Shown here one piece after another: positions 1 to 10,191 of a stretch of DNA of 64,000 bases. Location of the stretch: assembly GCA_024516035.1 (NCBI GenBank), contig CM044964.1:2595163-2659162 (forward strand), written 5' to 3'. Made by a program: the position numbers and the translations under genes. The notes under the pieces were generated by a model that ran no database searches, was not told the origin of the DNA, and was given only the letters and a program-made list of their open reading frames with translations. The DNA comes from Bactericera cockerelli (lineage: Eukaryota; Arthropoda; Insecta; Hemiptera; Triozidae). The stretch's first letter is position 1, and every line of letters begins with the position of its first letter.

Positions 1-2
1 CC

Positions 3-1091
3 GATCATACTGCAACCCCTCCCAGCCACCAGCCCCAGCCTAGTCTTGATTCCAACCCACAGCAGCAAGCTAATAATAATATTAATAATGTATTCCTTAT
101 AGGCGATAGTCATTGTAGAGACATGCAACCTTGTATAAAACGATTTGTAAAATCTCAATGTAAGGTAGATTGTATATCACATCCAGGAAAAACTCTTCAA
201 TATGTCGTATATTCTATTAAACCAAACAAAATCTCTCAAAACACTCAAATATGTATATTTGCAGGTACTAATGATGTATTCAGAACAAACTTTATCGACT
301 TAACAAAATCACTCCAAAAGCTCCATAACAAATGTAGACAGTTCAAAGTTCTTATCATCCTTATTCCTCCTAGATTTGACCGCCGCCATATGAACCCCCA
401 CATCATTAAACTAAATACCAAACTGAAAAAAGTAATAAATTCTTTTGAAAACTTTGAACACATTGACCTCACTAACTTTATCCAATTATCTCACTTCAGT
501 CACGACGGACTACACTTGAACTTAAAGGGCAAGACCTTAGTGTCGAGAAAAATTGTATCAAAGATTTTTGGTACAGTAGTCGATAGTAACACTAACAACA
601 TACCCATCCACAGTAAGAGTAAACCAAATAATCTACACCGACATCGTGACCCTAGGTATAACAATAGTAGAAATCACAACGTAGGTACTCGTCCTATGCA
701 CCACAGAGTAGCCTCATATTATAATGCACCTATTGCACAGTGTTCTCATCATAGCAACTTACCATGCTTGATCCATGGTGACGTTGTGAAACCTCCTCCT
801 TCCCTTCCTATTGTTACACCTCACACTTACCCTGCGCTCTCCAGCCGGCCAACGTATAACACACCTCCCCCCCATCCTGGTTACATACCCACCACATCAC
901 CCAACATCAACACCCAATGGAACAACACTCTACCAACCAACGCATCCCAGCAAACACCATATAATTCAAATCCACCTGTAATACCTACTTACCGTGATAT
1001 TATGATGAACCAACATTTCTTTCCCCATCCACACAACGTCTACCAACACCCAGCTCAAAATTTTCATCATACCAAGACGACTCTTATGTAA
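3..1091 (+). CDS. CR1-group retrotransposon ORF1 with SGNH esterase domain (5' end outside window)
   Basis: The frame is open from the first bases of the window, so the N-terminus is missing. The visible protein holds an SGNH/GDSL hydrolase fold: block I is IGDSH at about 92-106, block III is AGTND near 265-279, and block V is HDGLHLN near 502-522. The Ser, Asn and Asp/His catalytic positions are therefore all present. The last third is low-complexity and rich in Pro, His, Asn and Thr. Esterase domains in ORF1 are known from CR1-type non-LTR retrotransposons, and the endonuclease/RT frame follows at once, which supports this placement. The stop is at 1089-1091. The frame used by ORF2 is already open across this ORF's last part, so the junction may involve overlap or a frameshift. 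An ATG at 123 exists, but it lies after the GDSH motif and cannot be the true start. Confidence 0.85.
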   Translation, partial: DHTATPPSHQPQPSLDSNPQQQANNNINNVFLIGDSHCRDMQPCIKRFVKSQCKVDCISHPGKTLQYVVYSIKPNKISQNTQICIFAGTNDVFRTNFIDLTKSLQKLHNKCRQFKVLIILIPPRFDRRHMNPHIIKLNTKLKKVINSFENFEHIDLTNFIQLSHFSHDGLHLNLKGKTLVSRKIVSKIFGTVVDSNTNNIPIHSKSKPNNLHRHRDPRYNNSRNHNVGTRPMHHRVASYYNAPIAQCSHHSNLPCLIHGDVVKPPPSLPIVTPHTYPALSSRPTYNTPPPHPGYIPTTSPNINTQWNNTLPTNASQQTPYNSNPPVIPTYRDIMMNQHFFPHPHNVYQHPAQNFHHTKTTLM

Positions 1092-1177
1092 AGAGGAAAA
1101 GTGAAAGTAGACCGGCGAGACCTAGTACCTCCTCAACACCTACCAATGTAAAAAATAAATCTCCAAATAACATACCT

Positions 1178-4072
1178 TTGACAGAACAAATTCGTGTCTT
1201 CTACCAGAATACCCGCGGACTAAATACTAAAACACATGAATTTTATCTTAATACTTTGTCAGAAGACTTTGACCTTATAGCTTTGGTTGAAACATGGCTA
1301 TCACCCGATGTCAACTCTAGTGAACTTTTTGACCCTAGATACCAGGTTTATAGACACGACAGAGACCCTCAAGCAACAGGGAAGAGCCAAGGGGGCGGAC
1401 TCGCATTAGCTTTGAAACACGAAATACAAACAGTTCCACTCTCCGCGCTCAACGAATGCAACCCGAACCTTGAAACGCTATGGATAAAATGCAAATTTCA
1501 CAACCAGAATGTTATCATAGCCCTGTGTTACTTTCCCCCACCTGTCAAGCTTGAAACAATGGAACATTTTGCGGAAACTATCTTTTTAAATGAAGAAATA
1601 CAGGACAGTAATTTAATCTTGATAGGAGATTTCAATTTACCCCATTTTTACCCCCCTGCCCCTGATGATCTCACACCCGATACAACTCAAGAATCCACAA
1701 ACTCTTTTCTTGGCTGTCACGCATCAGGCGTATTAAAATGTTTACATAATATTATAAATTTCTTCTGTTTACAGTCCCTAAATAATGTAAAAAATTCAAA
1801 TGATAGAACATTAGACCTTTGCCTTACCAACCTTAATTCAAAAAAGCTATCTAGAAAAAAAGACATCAATTGTTATGTGAAAGGAACAGATGGACTTGTC
1901 AACATTGACAATCACCACCCCGCCCTTATATTGCACATCAACACACAGAAGTCCCACTCCCCAAAAAGCGGAACTAAAACTAAACATTCCGAAAAACTAA
2001 CTTTTTGTTTCAATAAAACCAAATTTGATATTCTCAATAAATCTTTTATGAACAACGATTGGCAAAATGTTTACAATGCTACAACACCAGATGAAAAATT
2101 AAAATCGTTCTATTCTGAACTAAATAAAGCCTTTTTATCGTCTACACCACTACTTGATCACAAAACAAAAAATGGGAACTTTCCTAAATGGTGGGACAAA
2201 AGTACGGTTTCCCTTTTCAAGAAAAAAGAACGATTAAGAAAAATCAAGGTAAAAACAGTAACTCAAAAATCTGAATACAATCTCCTGCGGAAAAAATGTA
2301 AAACGCTTATCAATAATGATTACCAGACACATATAAATGAAGTAACCTCTCTAGTAAAACTTGGTAAAAGTAAACCTTTCTGGGACTTTACTAAAGAGAA
2401 AAGTAAGGAGCCTCAAAAGAAATTGCTAACTTATAATAACATCGAACTTTCTGAACCCCAAACTATTGTCAACGCTTTTGCAGAACACTTTAAAAATGCA
2501 TACAATCAGACCCCTCCCAATTACACACCTGATTACAATATTAACACGGACCCTGAGCATTTTCATCTTAGCCTTGTGTCAAAAGAAGACATAGAAAATG
2601 AAGTTAAAAAAATATCAATAAACAAACCCCCGGGACCGGACGGTATACCCCCCATAATTCTAAAAAAATGCATAAATTATTTAAAAGCTCCTCTAGCTAA
2701 TATTTTCAATACATCTCTGCAAAACGGCATTTTCCCTTTAGATCTGAAAGTCTCAACTGTCACTCCTGTCCCTAAGAAATCTGGTGACCTTGATGTATCC
2801 AACCACAGACCTATATCTAACCTGAATATTATATCTAAGATCTTTGAAGGTGTTATTTATAATAAAATATCCCCATTCATATTCAATAAGATTTCTCCGC
2901 AACAACATGGCTTTGTCATAAAAAAATCTACCACTGAAAATCTTATTGAATTTAGCGATTTTGTAGCAAGATCCATGTCCGAAAAATCTGAAGTCCACGT
3001 GTGCTATACCGATATTGAAAAATGTTTTGACCGTTTGTCCCACCATGCCATTTTGACCTCTTTAATTAAATGTGGCTTCTCAAAACCAAATGTTGAATTC
3101 TTCTGCAACTACTTGAGGGACAGGAAAATATTCGTAAAATACCTTGATCACATGTCCAGTCCCATAAGTCCGCCCTCGGGTGTTATACAAGGGTCAAAGT
3201 TAAGTAGTCTTCTGTTTATCCTGACTTACAACGACATACATAGACATGTGAAATACTCAAAAACACTATTATACGCCGACGACCTAAAAATCTTCAAAGT
3301 TGTCAAAAATGATCATGACTGCCAACTACTTCAATATGATCTAAATTCTGTCTCTCAGTGGCTAAATTCGGTAGGTCTCAATTTCCATCCTAATAAATGT
3401 AACATTATGTCATATACTACCTGCAGAACTCCGAATACCCAATTTACGTACTCAATTAATGGTACCACATTAAAATATGTCTCCCAATATAAAGACCTGG
3501 GTATAATATTCCAAAACGACCTTTCATTTGACAAACACCGGGAAGAAATTAGACAAAAAGCTTATAGAAGACTGGGAATGGTTATCAGGCACTCTAAACC
3601 CATCCAAGATCCTAAAATAATAGAAATTCTATATCTTTCACTCGTTCGCCCCATCCTTGAATACGGATCCCTTATCTGGCTCCCCCTTACACAATGCGGT
3701 AAAAAGTCCATCGAGCGGATTCAGGCATGCTTTTTAAGGCACTTATTTAAGAGGGAAAATGGTTTCTATCCATTATACCCCCACTACATAGAATACGAGC
3801 TGCTTGTTGATAATCTGCCAATACAAACGTTAACACAGAGAAGACACTCTGAACAAATAAAACTCCTTAAAAAAATCTACAGTGGATCTTCAAGTAGCTC
3901 GTACCTTATAGAAAAAACAGAAATCAGAGTGCCTGACCACAGGCTTAGATCTTCTGATAAGCCGTTGTTCCACATCCCCAACACACCAACTTTCAACCTC
4001 TTATTAAAGTCCCCATTAATTAATGCCATGAACACATACAACAATATGAATGAGAAACCTGATCTCTCTTAG
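1178..4072 (+). CDS. CR1-group retrotransposon ORF2: APE-type endonuclease + reverse transcriptase
   Basis: The frame encodes about 964 residues without a stop. The N-terminal apurinic-type endonuclease shows QNTRGL, LVETWLS, LIGDFNLP and IDNHHPAL, the metal and catalytic positions of the family. The reverse transcriptase follows with GPDGIPP, NHRPISNLN, QHGF, motif A YTDIEKCFD, motif B GVIQGSKLSSLLF and motif C LLYADDLKIF. The product would nick target DNA and copy the element RNA by target-primed reverse transcription. No ATG opens the frame: 1178 is TTG, and the next in-frame Met lies well inside the endonuclease domain. The frame stays open upstream past 1019, overlapping ORF1, so ORF2 may be reached by frameshifting or reinitiation, or an ancestral single frame may have been broken. 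A short 3' UTR and 29 A residues (4159-4187) follow. The element could still be active or very young. Confidence 0.92.
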   Translation: MTEQIRVFYQNTRGLNTKTHEFYLNTLSEDFDLIALVETWLSPDVNSSELFDPRYQVYRHDRDPQATGKSQGGGLALALKHEIQTVPLSALNECNPNLETLWIKCKFHNQNVIIALCYFPPPVKLETMEHFAETIFLNEEIQDSNLILIGDFNLPHFYPPAPDDLTPDTTQESTNSFLGCHASGVLKCLHNIINFFCLQSLNNVKNSNDRTLDLCLTNLNSKKLSRKKDINCYVKGTDGLVNIDNHHPALILHINTQKSHSPKSGTKTKHSEKLTFCFNKTKFDILNKSFMNNDWQNVYNATTPDEKLKSFYSELNKAFLSSTPLLDHKTKNGNFPKWWDKSTVSLFKKKERLRKIKVKTVTQKSEYNLLRKKCKTLINNDYQTHINEVTSLVKLGKSKPFWDFTKEKSKEPQKKLLTYNNIELSEPQTIVNAFAEHFKNAYNQTPPNYTPDYNINTDPEHFHLSLVSKEDIENEVKKISINKPPGPDGIPPIILKKCINYLKAPLANIFNTSLQNGIFPLDLKVSTVTPVPKKSGDLDVSNHRPISNLNIISKIFEGVIYNKISPFIFNKISPQQHGFVIKKSTTENLIEFSDFVARSMSEKSEVHVCYTDIEKCFDRLSHHAILTSLIKCGFSKPNVEFFCNYLRDRKIFVKYLDHMSSPISPPSGVIQGSKLSSLLFILTYNDIHRHVKYSKTLLYADDLKIFKVVKNDHDCQLLQYDLNSVSQWLNSVGLNFHPNKCNIMSYTTCRTPNTQFTYSINGTTLKYVSQYKDLGIIFQNDLSFDKHREEIRQKAYRRLGMVIRHSKPIQDPKIIEILYLSLVRPILEYGSLIWLPLTQCGKKSIERIQACFLRHLFKRENGFYPLYPHYIEYELLVDNLPIQTLTQRRHSEQIKLLKKIYSGSSSSSYLIEKTEIRVPDHRLRSSDKPLFHIPNTPTFNLLLKSPLINAMNTYNNMNEKPDLS

Positions 4073-4155
4073 TCTCATTCAAAAATAACGCAAATATCCT
4101 GTCAAGTATTGCTTTCTTCAGAAAACCTTTTTCTGTTGGAAGTGTAGACAGTTGC

Positions 4156-4158
<3 letters not shown>

Positions 4159-4187
<29 letters not shown>
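4159..4187 (+). other. Poly(A) tail of the CR1-group element
   Basis: Twenty-nine A residues follow the short 3' UTR of ORF2 and mark the 3' end of the insertion. Many CR1 and L2 elements end in a short microsatellite, so a plain A tail is a small departure. Sequence just beyond it resumes inside a minus-strand SINE fragment. Confidence 0.85.
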
Positions 4188-4192
<5 letters not shown>

Positions 4193-4255
4193 ACACTACC
4201 TGGATTAACAGACTAGCGCATTAACCACTAGACGAACAATGCTCGGTACTCCAAT
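4188..4255 (-). repeat. SINE family S7 fragment (tRNA-like head)
   Basis: The stretch matches the head end of the copies at 27218-27412 and 39733-39912, including the shared word ACCAGACTAGCGCRTTAACC. The CR1-group element appears to have inserted into this SINE. Confidence 0.65.
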
Positions 4256-4404
4256 CAGTCTCCTTGCATAAGGAGGAAGAGATATGTTCTTAGTTCTAAA
4301 ACAAAGTTCCAGCCCTGATGAATACATTTGCATCCTAATCATGCCTGACTCTTTGCACTAAAACATCTTTGACAAATTCAAATAACTAACATAAATTCAA
4401 ATAA

Positions 4405-4703
4405 AGCGCGCGATTAGCTCAGTGGTTAAGCACTCGCTTGCCATGCGGAAGGTCCCGGGTTCGATCCCCCGTGCCGACAAAAATTTGTATTCTTAATTTG
4501 GTTACAATTGTTTGTAAGGGATACCTTCCGGTGCGCTCGTGTTGACCCAGCACCCAATTGGGAAGTATTGTGTCACTTCTCGCCCATCAGAGGGGTGGCA
4601 TACTACGGGATGGGCAGGCTACAACATAGACCACAAGCGTCTACAGGAGCTCCTGTTTCATGGCTACGAAATAAAAAAGGCTGTGAAACACTCATCATCA
4701 TCA
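4405..4703 (+). repeat. SINE family S4 with tRNA-like head and (ATC)n tail
   Basis: A tRNA-like promoter head (box A TAGCTCAGTGG, box B GGTTCGATCCC) is followed by a unique body with CCCATCAGAGGGGTGGCATA and a tail CTGTGAAACACTCATC plus ATC repeats. The acceptor strands of the head do not pair, so it is not a working tRNA gene. The same body recurs on the minus strand at 38568-38785 and 46483-46650. The ATC tail abuts the terminal repeat of the minus-strand RTE element. Confidence 0.8.
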
Positions 4704-4741
4704 TCATCATCAAGGTCGCCTCTTCGTAGCCGAAGGTTGCG
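4695..4741 (-). repeat. RTE element 3' UTR and (GAT)n terminus
   Basis: After the stop codon the minus strand has a very short 3' UTR containing CAACCTTCGGCTACGAAGAG, which can form a small hairpin, then ACCTT and GAT triplets. Short UTRs and TGA/GAT-type tails are usual for RTE elements. Confidence 0.75.
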
Positions 4742-7700
4742 TCAGGTAACATTCTCAATGACATTTTTCCATTCTTCTCTTTGCTCCGCCAACCGCTTGC
4801 ATTCGCCATATGTTCTGATTTTTGCCCATTCTTTGATGTCGTCTGTCCATTTCCTTCTTTGCCTTCCTCTATCTCTGGAACCACTGATCTTTCCTTCGAA
4901 GATGTTAAGTAGGAATTCTCCACTTGATCCTCTCATGATGTGTCCCGCATAAGCCATCTTTCTTTTCTTTATTTTGGGTAGTAAGTCAAATGATCTTTTG
5001 CCAACTCTTCTTAGAATTTCCACATTTCTAACTTTATCTGTCCATTTTATTCTTAGTATTCTCCTATAACACCAATTCTCAAAACTTGTTATTCTCTTTG
5101 CTATGTAATCATCTATTGTCCAGGACTCACAGGCATATGAAAAGGTGGAAAATATGTATGTGTTTAAGAGTCTCAGCTTGGTATTCAGGTTGACATTTCT
5201 ACGCATTACTTCTTTATGTTTCCAGAAGCTGCTCTTTGCTATTCCAATTCGCTTTTTTACTTCTTGAACACAATGGGCATCGTTTGTAATATCAGCTCCA
5301 AGGTATGGATAACTTTTTACATCTTCCAGTTCAATTCCGCCCAGGGTGATGTTGGGACTATTTCTTAGTTTTTTCTTCTCTTCCTGACTGTCATAGTTTT
5401 AGTTTTCTTCATATTAATTTTCATTCCATATTCATTACAAGTGTCATTTAGTTGTCTCAAAAGTATTTTCAAATCGTTCTTTGATTTGGCTATGATAAGT
5501 GTGTCATCAGCATATCTTAGATTATTTACTATTCTGCCGTTGATTTTGAAACCTTTTGTCTCCCTTCCTAAGGCTTTGTTGATGATCTTCTCAACGTAAA
5601 TATTAAACAAGACAGGGGATATTAAACAGCCTTGACGTACCCCTTTTTCGATATTGAATGTTTCCGAGTCTCCCATTTTAGTTCTCACTTTGCCTTTTTG
5701 GTTCCAGTACAAGTTTTCAATTAATCTTAGTTCGGCTTTGGGTAATTCAATCTCTTCAAGTATTTCTTTCAAGTTGGAATGTTTCAGGTTATCAAAAGCC
5801 TTTTCAAAATCTACAAAGGCAAGGAAGACATCTATTTTCATCTCTACACTTCTTTCTAGGATGACTCTCAGTGCTGTAATTCCGTCTCTACATCCTCGGC
5901 CTGATCTAAAGCCCATTTGAGTTTCGGTCAGATTCTGTTCTATTCTTCTTGTTATTCTCTCTCTTATTAAGGATAGTAATATTTTTGAGGAATGTGATAT
6001 TAAACTTATTGTGCGAAAGTCGCTACAATTTTTTGCTTTGTTTTTCTTTGGTAGGGGGATGAAAACTGATTCTAAGAAGTCATTCGGAATGGTTCCGTCT
6101 CTGTAAATTGAATTTATTAAGTTGGTTATTTCAGCTATTCCTTTTTCATTAAGTGTTTTGATGAACTCTATTGGTATCTCATCAATTCCGACTGCTTTGT
6201 TGTTACCAAGTCCATTTATTATTCGTTTGATGTCTTCTTCTGAGAATTGTGGAATCTCGTTGTTATCTATTATTCTCGGATCTAATTGAGGTCTATCTGA
6301 GTCTTTGTATAGTTTCTCACAATATTGCTTCCATCTTTTTAATTGTTCATCTGCTTCATACAGTTCTTCTACTCCATCTTCTCCCAATATATATTCTGAA
6401 ACCTTGTTTTCTTTTTTCATCAAACTCTTTATTTTTGAATGGAACTTGTTTGTATTGATTCTTTCTAGTTTTTCGGCTTCTTCGCATTCTTTGTTCAAGA
6501 GGTCATCTTTAGCCTTTCTACACATTTTTTGTATTTTCTTTCTTGCTTCTTTGTAACGTTTCATATCATCTTCTCCTAGCATGGACTTCATCTTCAATTC
6601 TTTCCTCACTTTCATTTCATCTAGTATTTCTTGCGTCATCCATTTCTCCTTTGCCATTGATTTAGATTTTCCAATTTCCTTTTCTGCTGCTTTCATCATT
6701 GCTATCTTCTTGTTGTTCCAGTTATTCTGAATGTTATAGGGTTCTCTCTTCTGTTTATCAAGTTCATTTAGAAATACGGCTGAAAACTGTTCTTTGGTAT
6801 CAATATCTTTACATTTTTGTAGATTCCATGTCACCTTTCTTGATTTATTTTCAACTCTCTTTAGTTTAAGTTGTATAGTTGCAACTACTGGGATATGATC
6901 GGATCCGCAATCAGCGCCGGGTCTTGATTTAGAGTTGGATATGGCATTCTTGTATCTTCGGTTGATGCAAATGTAGTCAATTTTGTTTTTAACTTTGTTA
7001 TTTGGTGATGTCCAAGTGTATCGGGATGAATTCTTCTGTTCGAACCAAGTATTCGTTATAACGAGGTTGTTATCCCTACAGAAGTTGATAAATTCTTCTC
7101 CTCTCTCATTTCTAATTCCGAGACCATGGGGGCCCACAATGTCGTCTATCCTTTCACTTCCTACTTTTGCATTCATATCTCCTAAGAGAATGAGGGCTTC
7201 ATTAGATTTCTTTTTACTGATTACTTTCCTTAAGTTGTCATTAAAACTTTCCATATCTTCATCCAAGTAATTTGTAGTCGGGGCATAGCATTGTACTAAA
7301 AATAAATCTACGGGCTGGGCTTTTATTCTCAAGGCAATAACTCTTTCAGAGTATTGTAATGTTGTTTCTACCATGTTTAAAGTTTTCTCATTTAGAATAA
7401 ACGCTACTCCTTTTCTACTGAATTCACCGCCAGAATATATCACACGGTACTTATTGTTGTTCGGTAAGTTTGAAATATAGTCACCAGAGTTCTTTAGGAA
7501 TGTTTCACTTATCCCCATAATATCAACATCCATATTATTCATCTCACTCACAATGTTTTCTACTTTACCAAGTTGATTCATCCCTTTAACATTCCAAGTT
7601 CCGATTTTATAACATCTCTTTTCTGACTTCTTGTTTTGTTCTTTGTTTTGTACACAGTCATTGGGTTGAATGTGCTGATTTTCTTCTTGATAACATAACA

Positions 7701-7758
7701 AAGTTTCATCCGAGGCCAAGTTAATGGGTGTCATGTCATAAGAATATTCCGAAAACAA
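4742..7758 (-). pseudogene. RTE-clade retrotransposon ORF2 (endonuclease + RT), one frameshift
   Basis: This minus-strand frame carries an apurinic-type endonuclease (GTWNVKGM, GISETF, LLGDMNAKVG, GSDHIPVV) and a reverse transcriptase (AVGIDEIPIEF, QMGFRSGRGCRDG, motif A FVDFEKAFD, motif B GVRQGCLISPVLFN, motif C LRYADDTLIIA). Its C-terminal part (4742-5206) has the RTE-type ending with AYAGHIMRG and SRDRGRQRRKW. The two open blocks are separated by a single-base frame change in an A run at about 5360-5367. Shifting frame there gives continuous conserved sequence into the last block, so this is a recent break in an otherwise near-complete protein of about 1000 residues. The RTE assignment rests on the endonuclease/RT wording and on the short repetitive 3' end. 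Confidence 0.9.
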
Positions 7759-8105
7759 AGAGGCTAATAATGAGAAAGGGCCCCAAGAACCAATCCCATC
7801 GCAGGACTGTGACCATAGTAGCTATTCTAGCATTGCTCACAGCTGTTTCAGAAGAGACCATTCCAGCATCATTTGCTATCTGCCCTCAACTTCTAATGAT
7901 TTCACTGCTGCCCAAAATCATTCTCCTGTCAGGTGACTTCAGAGGTATTTTCATCCCCCATGGATCAGAGAGAACCCGGACTATTTTAGTTCATCCGCCA
8001 TATCTGCCGTTGACATCAATAGGTTGACTCCTTATCCCGAGAATCTTCGGTTGGAGGAAGAGTAGAAGTGTGAAAGTGAAATACACCATAATGACTAGGT
8101 CATTA
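7759..8105 (-). other. Probable 5' UTR of the RTE element
   Basis: About 350 bases upstream of the first Met of the RTE frame contain no other gene. They are probably the 5' leader of the element because they join its coding region without a visible break. The exact 5' end is not resolved. Confidence 0.45.
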
Positions 8106-8189
8106 TGTGTTGAAGAAATCAAGAGTCGACCGAGAGAGGGGTCTGATAGGAAAGATTGAAAGAGAAGGAGTCTGGCTCAAGTAAGTGGA

Positions 8190-8292
8190 AATAATGCCAG
8201 AACTCAGCTCGGGCCTCGTGGTCGCTAACCCACACTTCACAAGCGTGAACCCCTGTGAAACACTCATCTTTAAAAAAAAAAAAAAAAAAAAC
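8190..8292 (+). repeat. SINE-like 3' end with CTGTGAAACACTCATC and poly(A)
   Basis: The tail word CTGTGAAACACTCATC is the same as in the S4 SINE at 4405-4703. Here it is followed by TTT and about 18 A residues (8275-8292). The preceding body differs, so this may be another subfamily or a chimera. Confidence 0.55.
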
Positions 8293-8380
8293 ACTGTCTA
8301 AATTGTTACATTCAACTAATATTGTTTTGCGTAGTTTAGTACTTTAGTTGTTGTATAATATACTCGTATATTGGACTAGT

Positions 8381-8540
8381 TACTTGTATGAGTAACGACC
8401 ACTGGCGGCATTACCTGAGTAAAAAGAAATAAATATAATAGAATTCGAAAAGTACAGGAGGCTCTTAGTAATGCTGCGCTACCAACAAAAATTGTGAAGA
8501 GGCCTTGTGCTTCACCACAAATAAAATCTTACATACTCGT
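8381..8540 (+). repeat. SINE family S1, body only
   Basis: The stretch matches the 3' half of the full S1 copies at 20124-20420 and 53492-53802, including AGGCTCTTAGTAATGCTGCG and AGAGGCCTTGTGCTTCACCA. The tRNA-like head is absent. Confidence 0.8.
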
Positions 8541-8605
8541 ATATTGACTGGGACACACTACTTGAATTAATCACTGCCCCCGAAACTGCTTTCGCAATAC
8601 TCCAG

Positions 8606-8705
8606 NNNNNNNNNNNNNNNNNNNNNNNNNNNNNNNNNNNNNNNNNNNNNNNNNNNNNNNNNNNNNNNNNNNNNNNNNNNNNNNNNNNNNNNNNNNNNNN
8701 NNNNN
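8606..8705. other. Assembly gap (100 N)
   Basis: Exactly 100 unknown bases, probably a scaffold gap of conventional length rather than a measured distance. Confidence 0.99.
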
Positions 8706-8769
8706 ATCGCAAGTAGTATTGGGAAATGGCAAAGACTAAAAAAAAACCTACACTAAAACCTAAAGACTT

Positions 8770-8950
8770 TATGTCCCGGCAATTCCAGAGGTCGCGGGTT
8801 CGAAACCCAGCCAGGGTATGACAAGTTATCCTCCCATTTGGGATTTTTACCACATAATAATATGTCTTGGGCTTACTGCTGGAATAATAATTATGACTTT
8901 AATAGTCCTAATCGGGCAGTATAAATAAGGCGATATTATTTTTATTATAA
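8770..8950 (+). repeat. SINE family S2, partly truncated head
   Basis: The sequence runs from a shortened tRNA-like head with GGTTCGAAACCCAGCC through the S2 body (GACAAGTTATCCTCCCATTT) to a tail ending AAGGCGATATTATT. It matches the full copy at 31928-32137. Confidence 0.8.
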
Positions 8951-8959
8951 ATATAGAAC

Positions 8960-9066
8960 CCTAAAATCTGGAAGTCGGTGGTTCAAGTCCCAAGACAAGC
9001 ATATATTTATTAAGGCGAGTTTGAGTAATTGTGATAACACATCGTGTAATTAACACAAATATGATA
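8960..9066 (+). repeat. SINE family S3, partial
   Basis: Shares GGTCGGTGGTTCAAGTCCC-type box B sequence and the ending TAACACAAATATGATAAC with the S3 copies at 28057-28200 and 43737-43876. The first part of the head is degraded. Confidence 0.7.
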
Positions 9067-9409
9067 ACTAATTTTTCACAATTTACCCTAAAATAATAGT
9101 ACCATAGAACATTAATTTTGTTTACCTGAAAAATAATAGCATAAGGATGGCCAGTTGGCCACACCCGAAATTACTTCTTTGTTTCGTTGTGCTGGTCACG
9201 ACAAATGGTGACTTGAGAGATAAAAACTGACATGAACATGTAAAGGAAATACTAGGAGGGAGAGAAGGTATAATAGTTGAAGGAGGACGAGGAAAGGATT
9301 TAAAGAAGAGAAAGGGTTTTTATTAATATTCGACTAATTAGATTTATTGTGACCAGTTGATCTATTCGGTATTAACGTCCTGATTTGAGATAGACAGTCA
9401 GTAGGGGAT

Positions 9410-9600
9410 TTTACCCTCTATTCGCTGGGAATCGTACCAGCTACTCACATTAACCTCACCCAGCCTGGGTAGGGCCGGAATTTCCAGCCTCACGTGTTTG
9501 GAGGGGACATAATTTTTTTCGAAAAGTCTGCCCCAACCGGGAGTCGAACTCGAGACCTCTGGACTATGAGCAGTAATCATAACCGTTAGCCAACGAGCTG
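9410..9600 (-). repeat. SINE family S6 (tRNA-like head, body shared with the 5S SINE)
   Basis: On the minus strand a tRNA-like head is followed by the body word CAGGCTGGGTGAGGTTAATG and the GAATAGAGGGTAAAA block. That body is shared with the 5S-headed SINE at 31262-31530 and with the tRNA-headed copy at 39267-39610. Confidence 0.75.
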
Positions 9601-9939
9601 TAAGAGAAAGGGTTATCAAGAGGAATATTTGAGGAAAAGAAGAAGAAAAAAAAAGAGTAGGACAAGAGCCGGACAAAAAATACGAGGAAGGGCAAAGGTG
9701 AAGAGAAAGAAGAGAAAGAAGAAAATATTTTGGGATGTCATGTGTCAGTAATATTAGTTCCCTACACATGGATTTGGATCAACGTTCTGATCCCTTTAGG
9801 TTGCACCCTGTTCGTTCATTTTTTGTTATCTCTCATTATTTCTTTTGGGTCATCACTCGAAAGATCACATCAACCAGTGGAAAAAGAGAGACTTCAGTTA
9901 CGAACCACTGTTTTTATACTGCTCATAACAATGGAAATG

Positions 9940-10022
9940 ATTTCCCATTATTCCACCAGTAAGGCCAAGACGTATTACTATTGTGTGTCAAAACCAAAAT
10001 CGGAGGATAACTTGTCATGATA
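9940..10022 (-). repeat. SINE family S2 fragment
   Basis: Contains decayed words of the S2 body (CCCATTATTCCACCAGTAAG, GGATAACTTGTCATG). No head is recognisable. The stretch 9067-9410 around it shows no gene. Confidence 0.5.
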
Positions 10023-10191
10023 CCCTCTCAGATATGTTTTATTATCTTTTTCTTTTTCGATTATTGATAATAAATTATTATTTTTAACTTGTAAATGTAC
10101 ATTGGGTGCTATATCGTTGAATACATTCGTTTACCGGGTCATATTCTACTTATCTAAGTAATTTTAAATGACTTTTATTATTTTATTTTTT

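Noticed and set aside
4312..4345. CTGATGA followed by A/T-rich sequence as a hammerhead candidate
   Set aside because: No GAAA box and no helix II pairing downstream.
4405..4478. Possible tRNA gene (box A and B present)
   Set aside because: The acceptor strands do not pair and the body of SINE S4 follows directly, so it is a SINE head.
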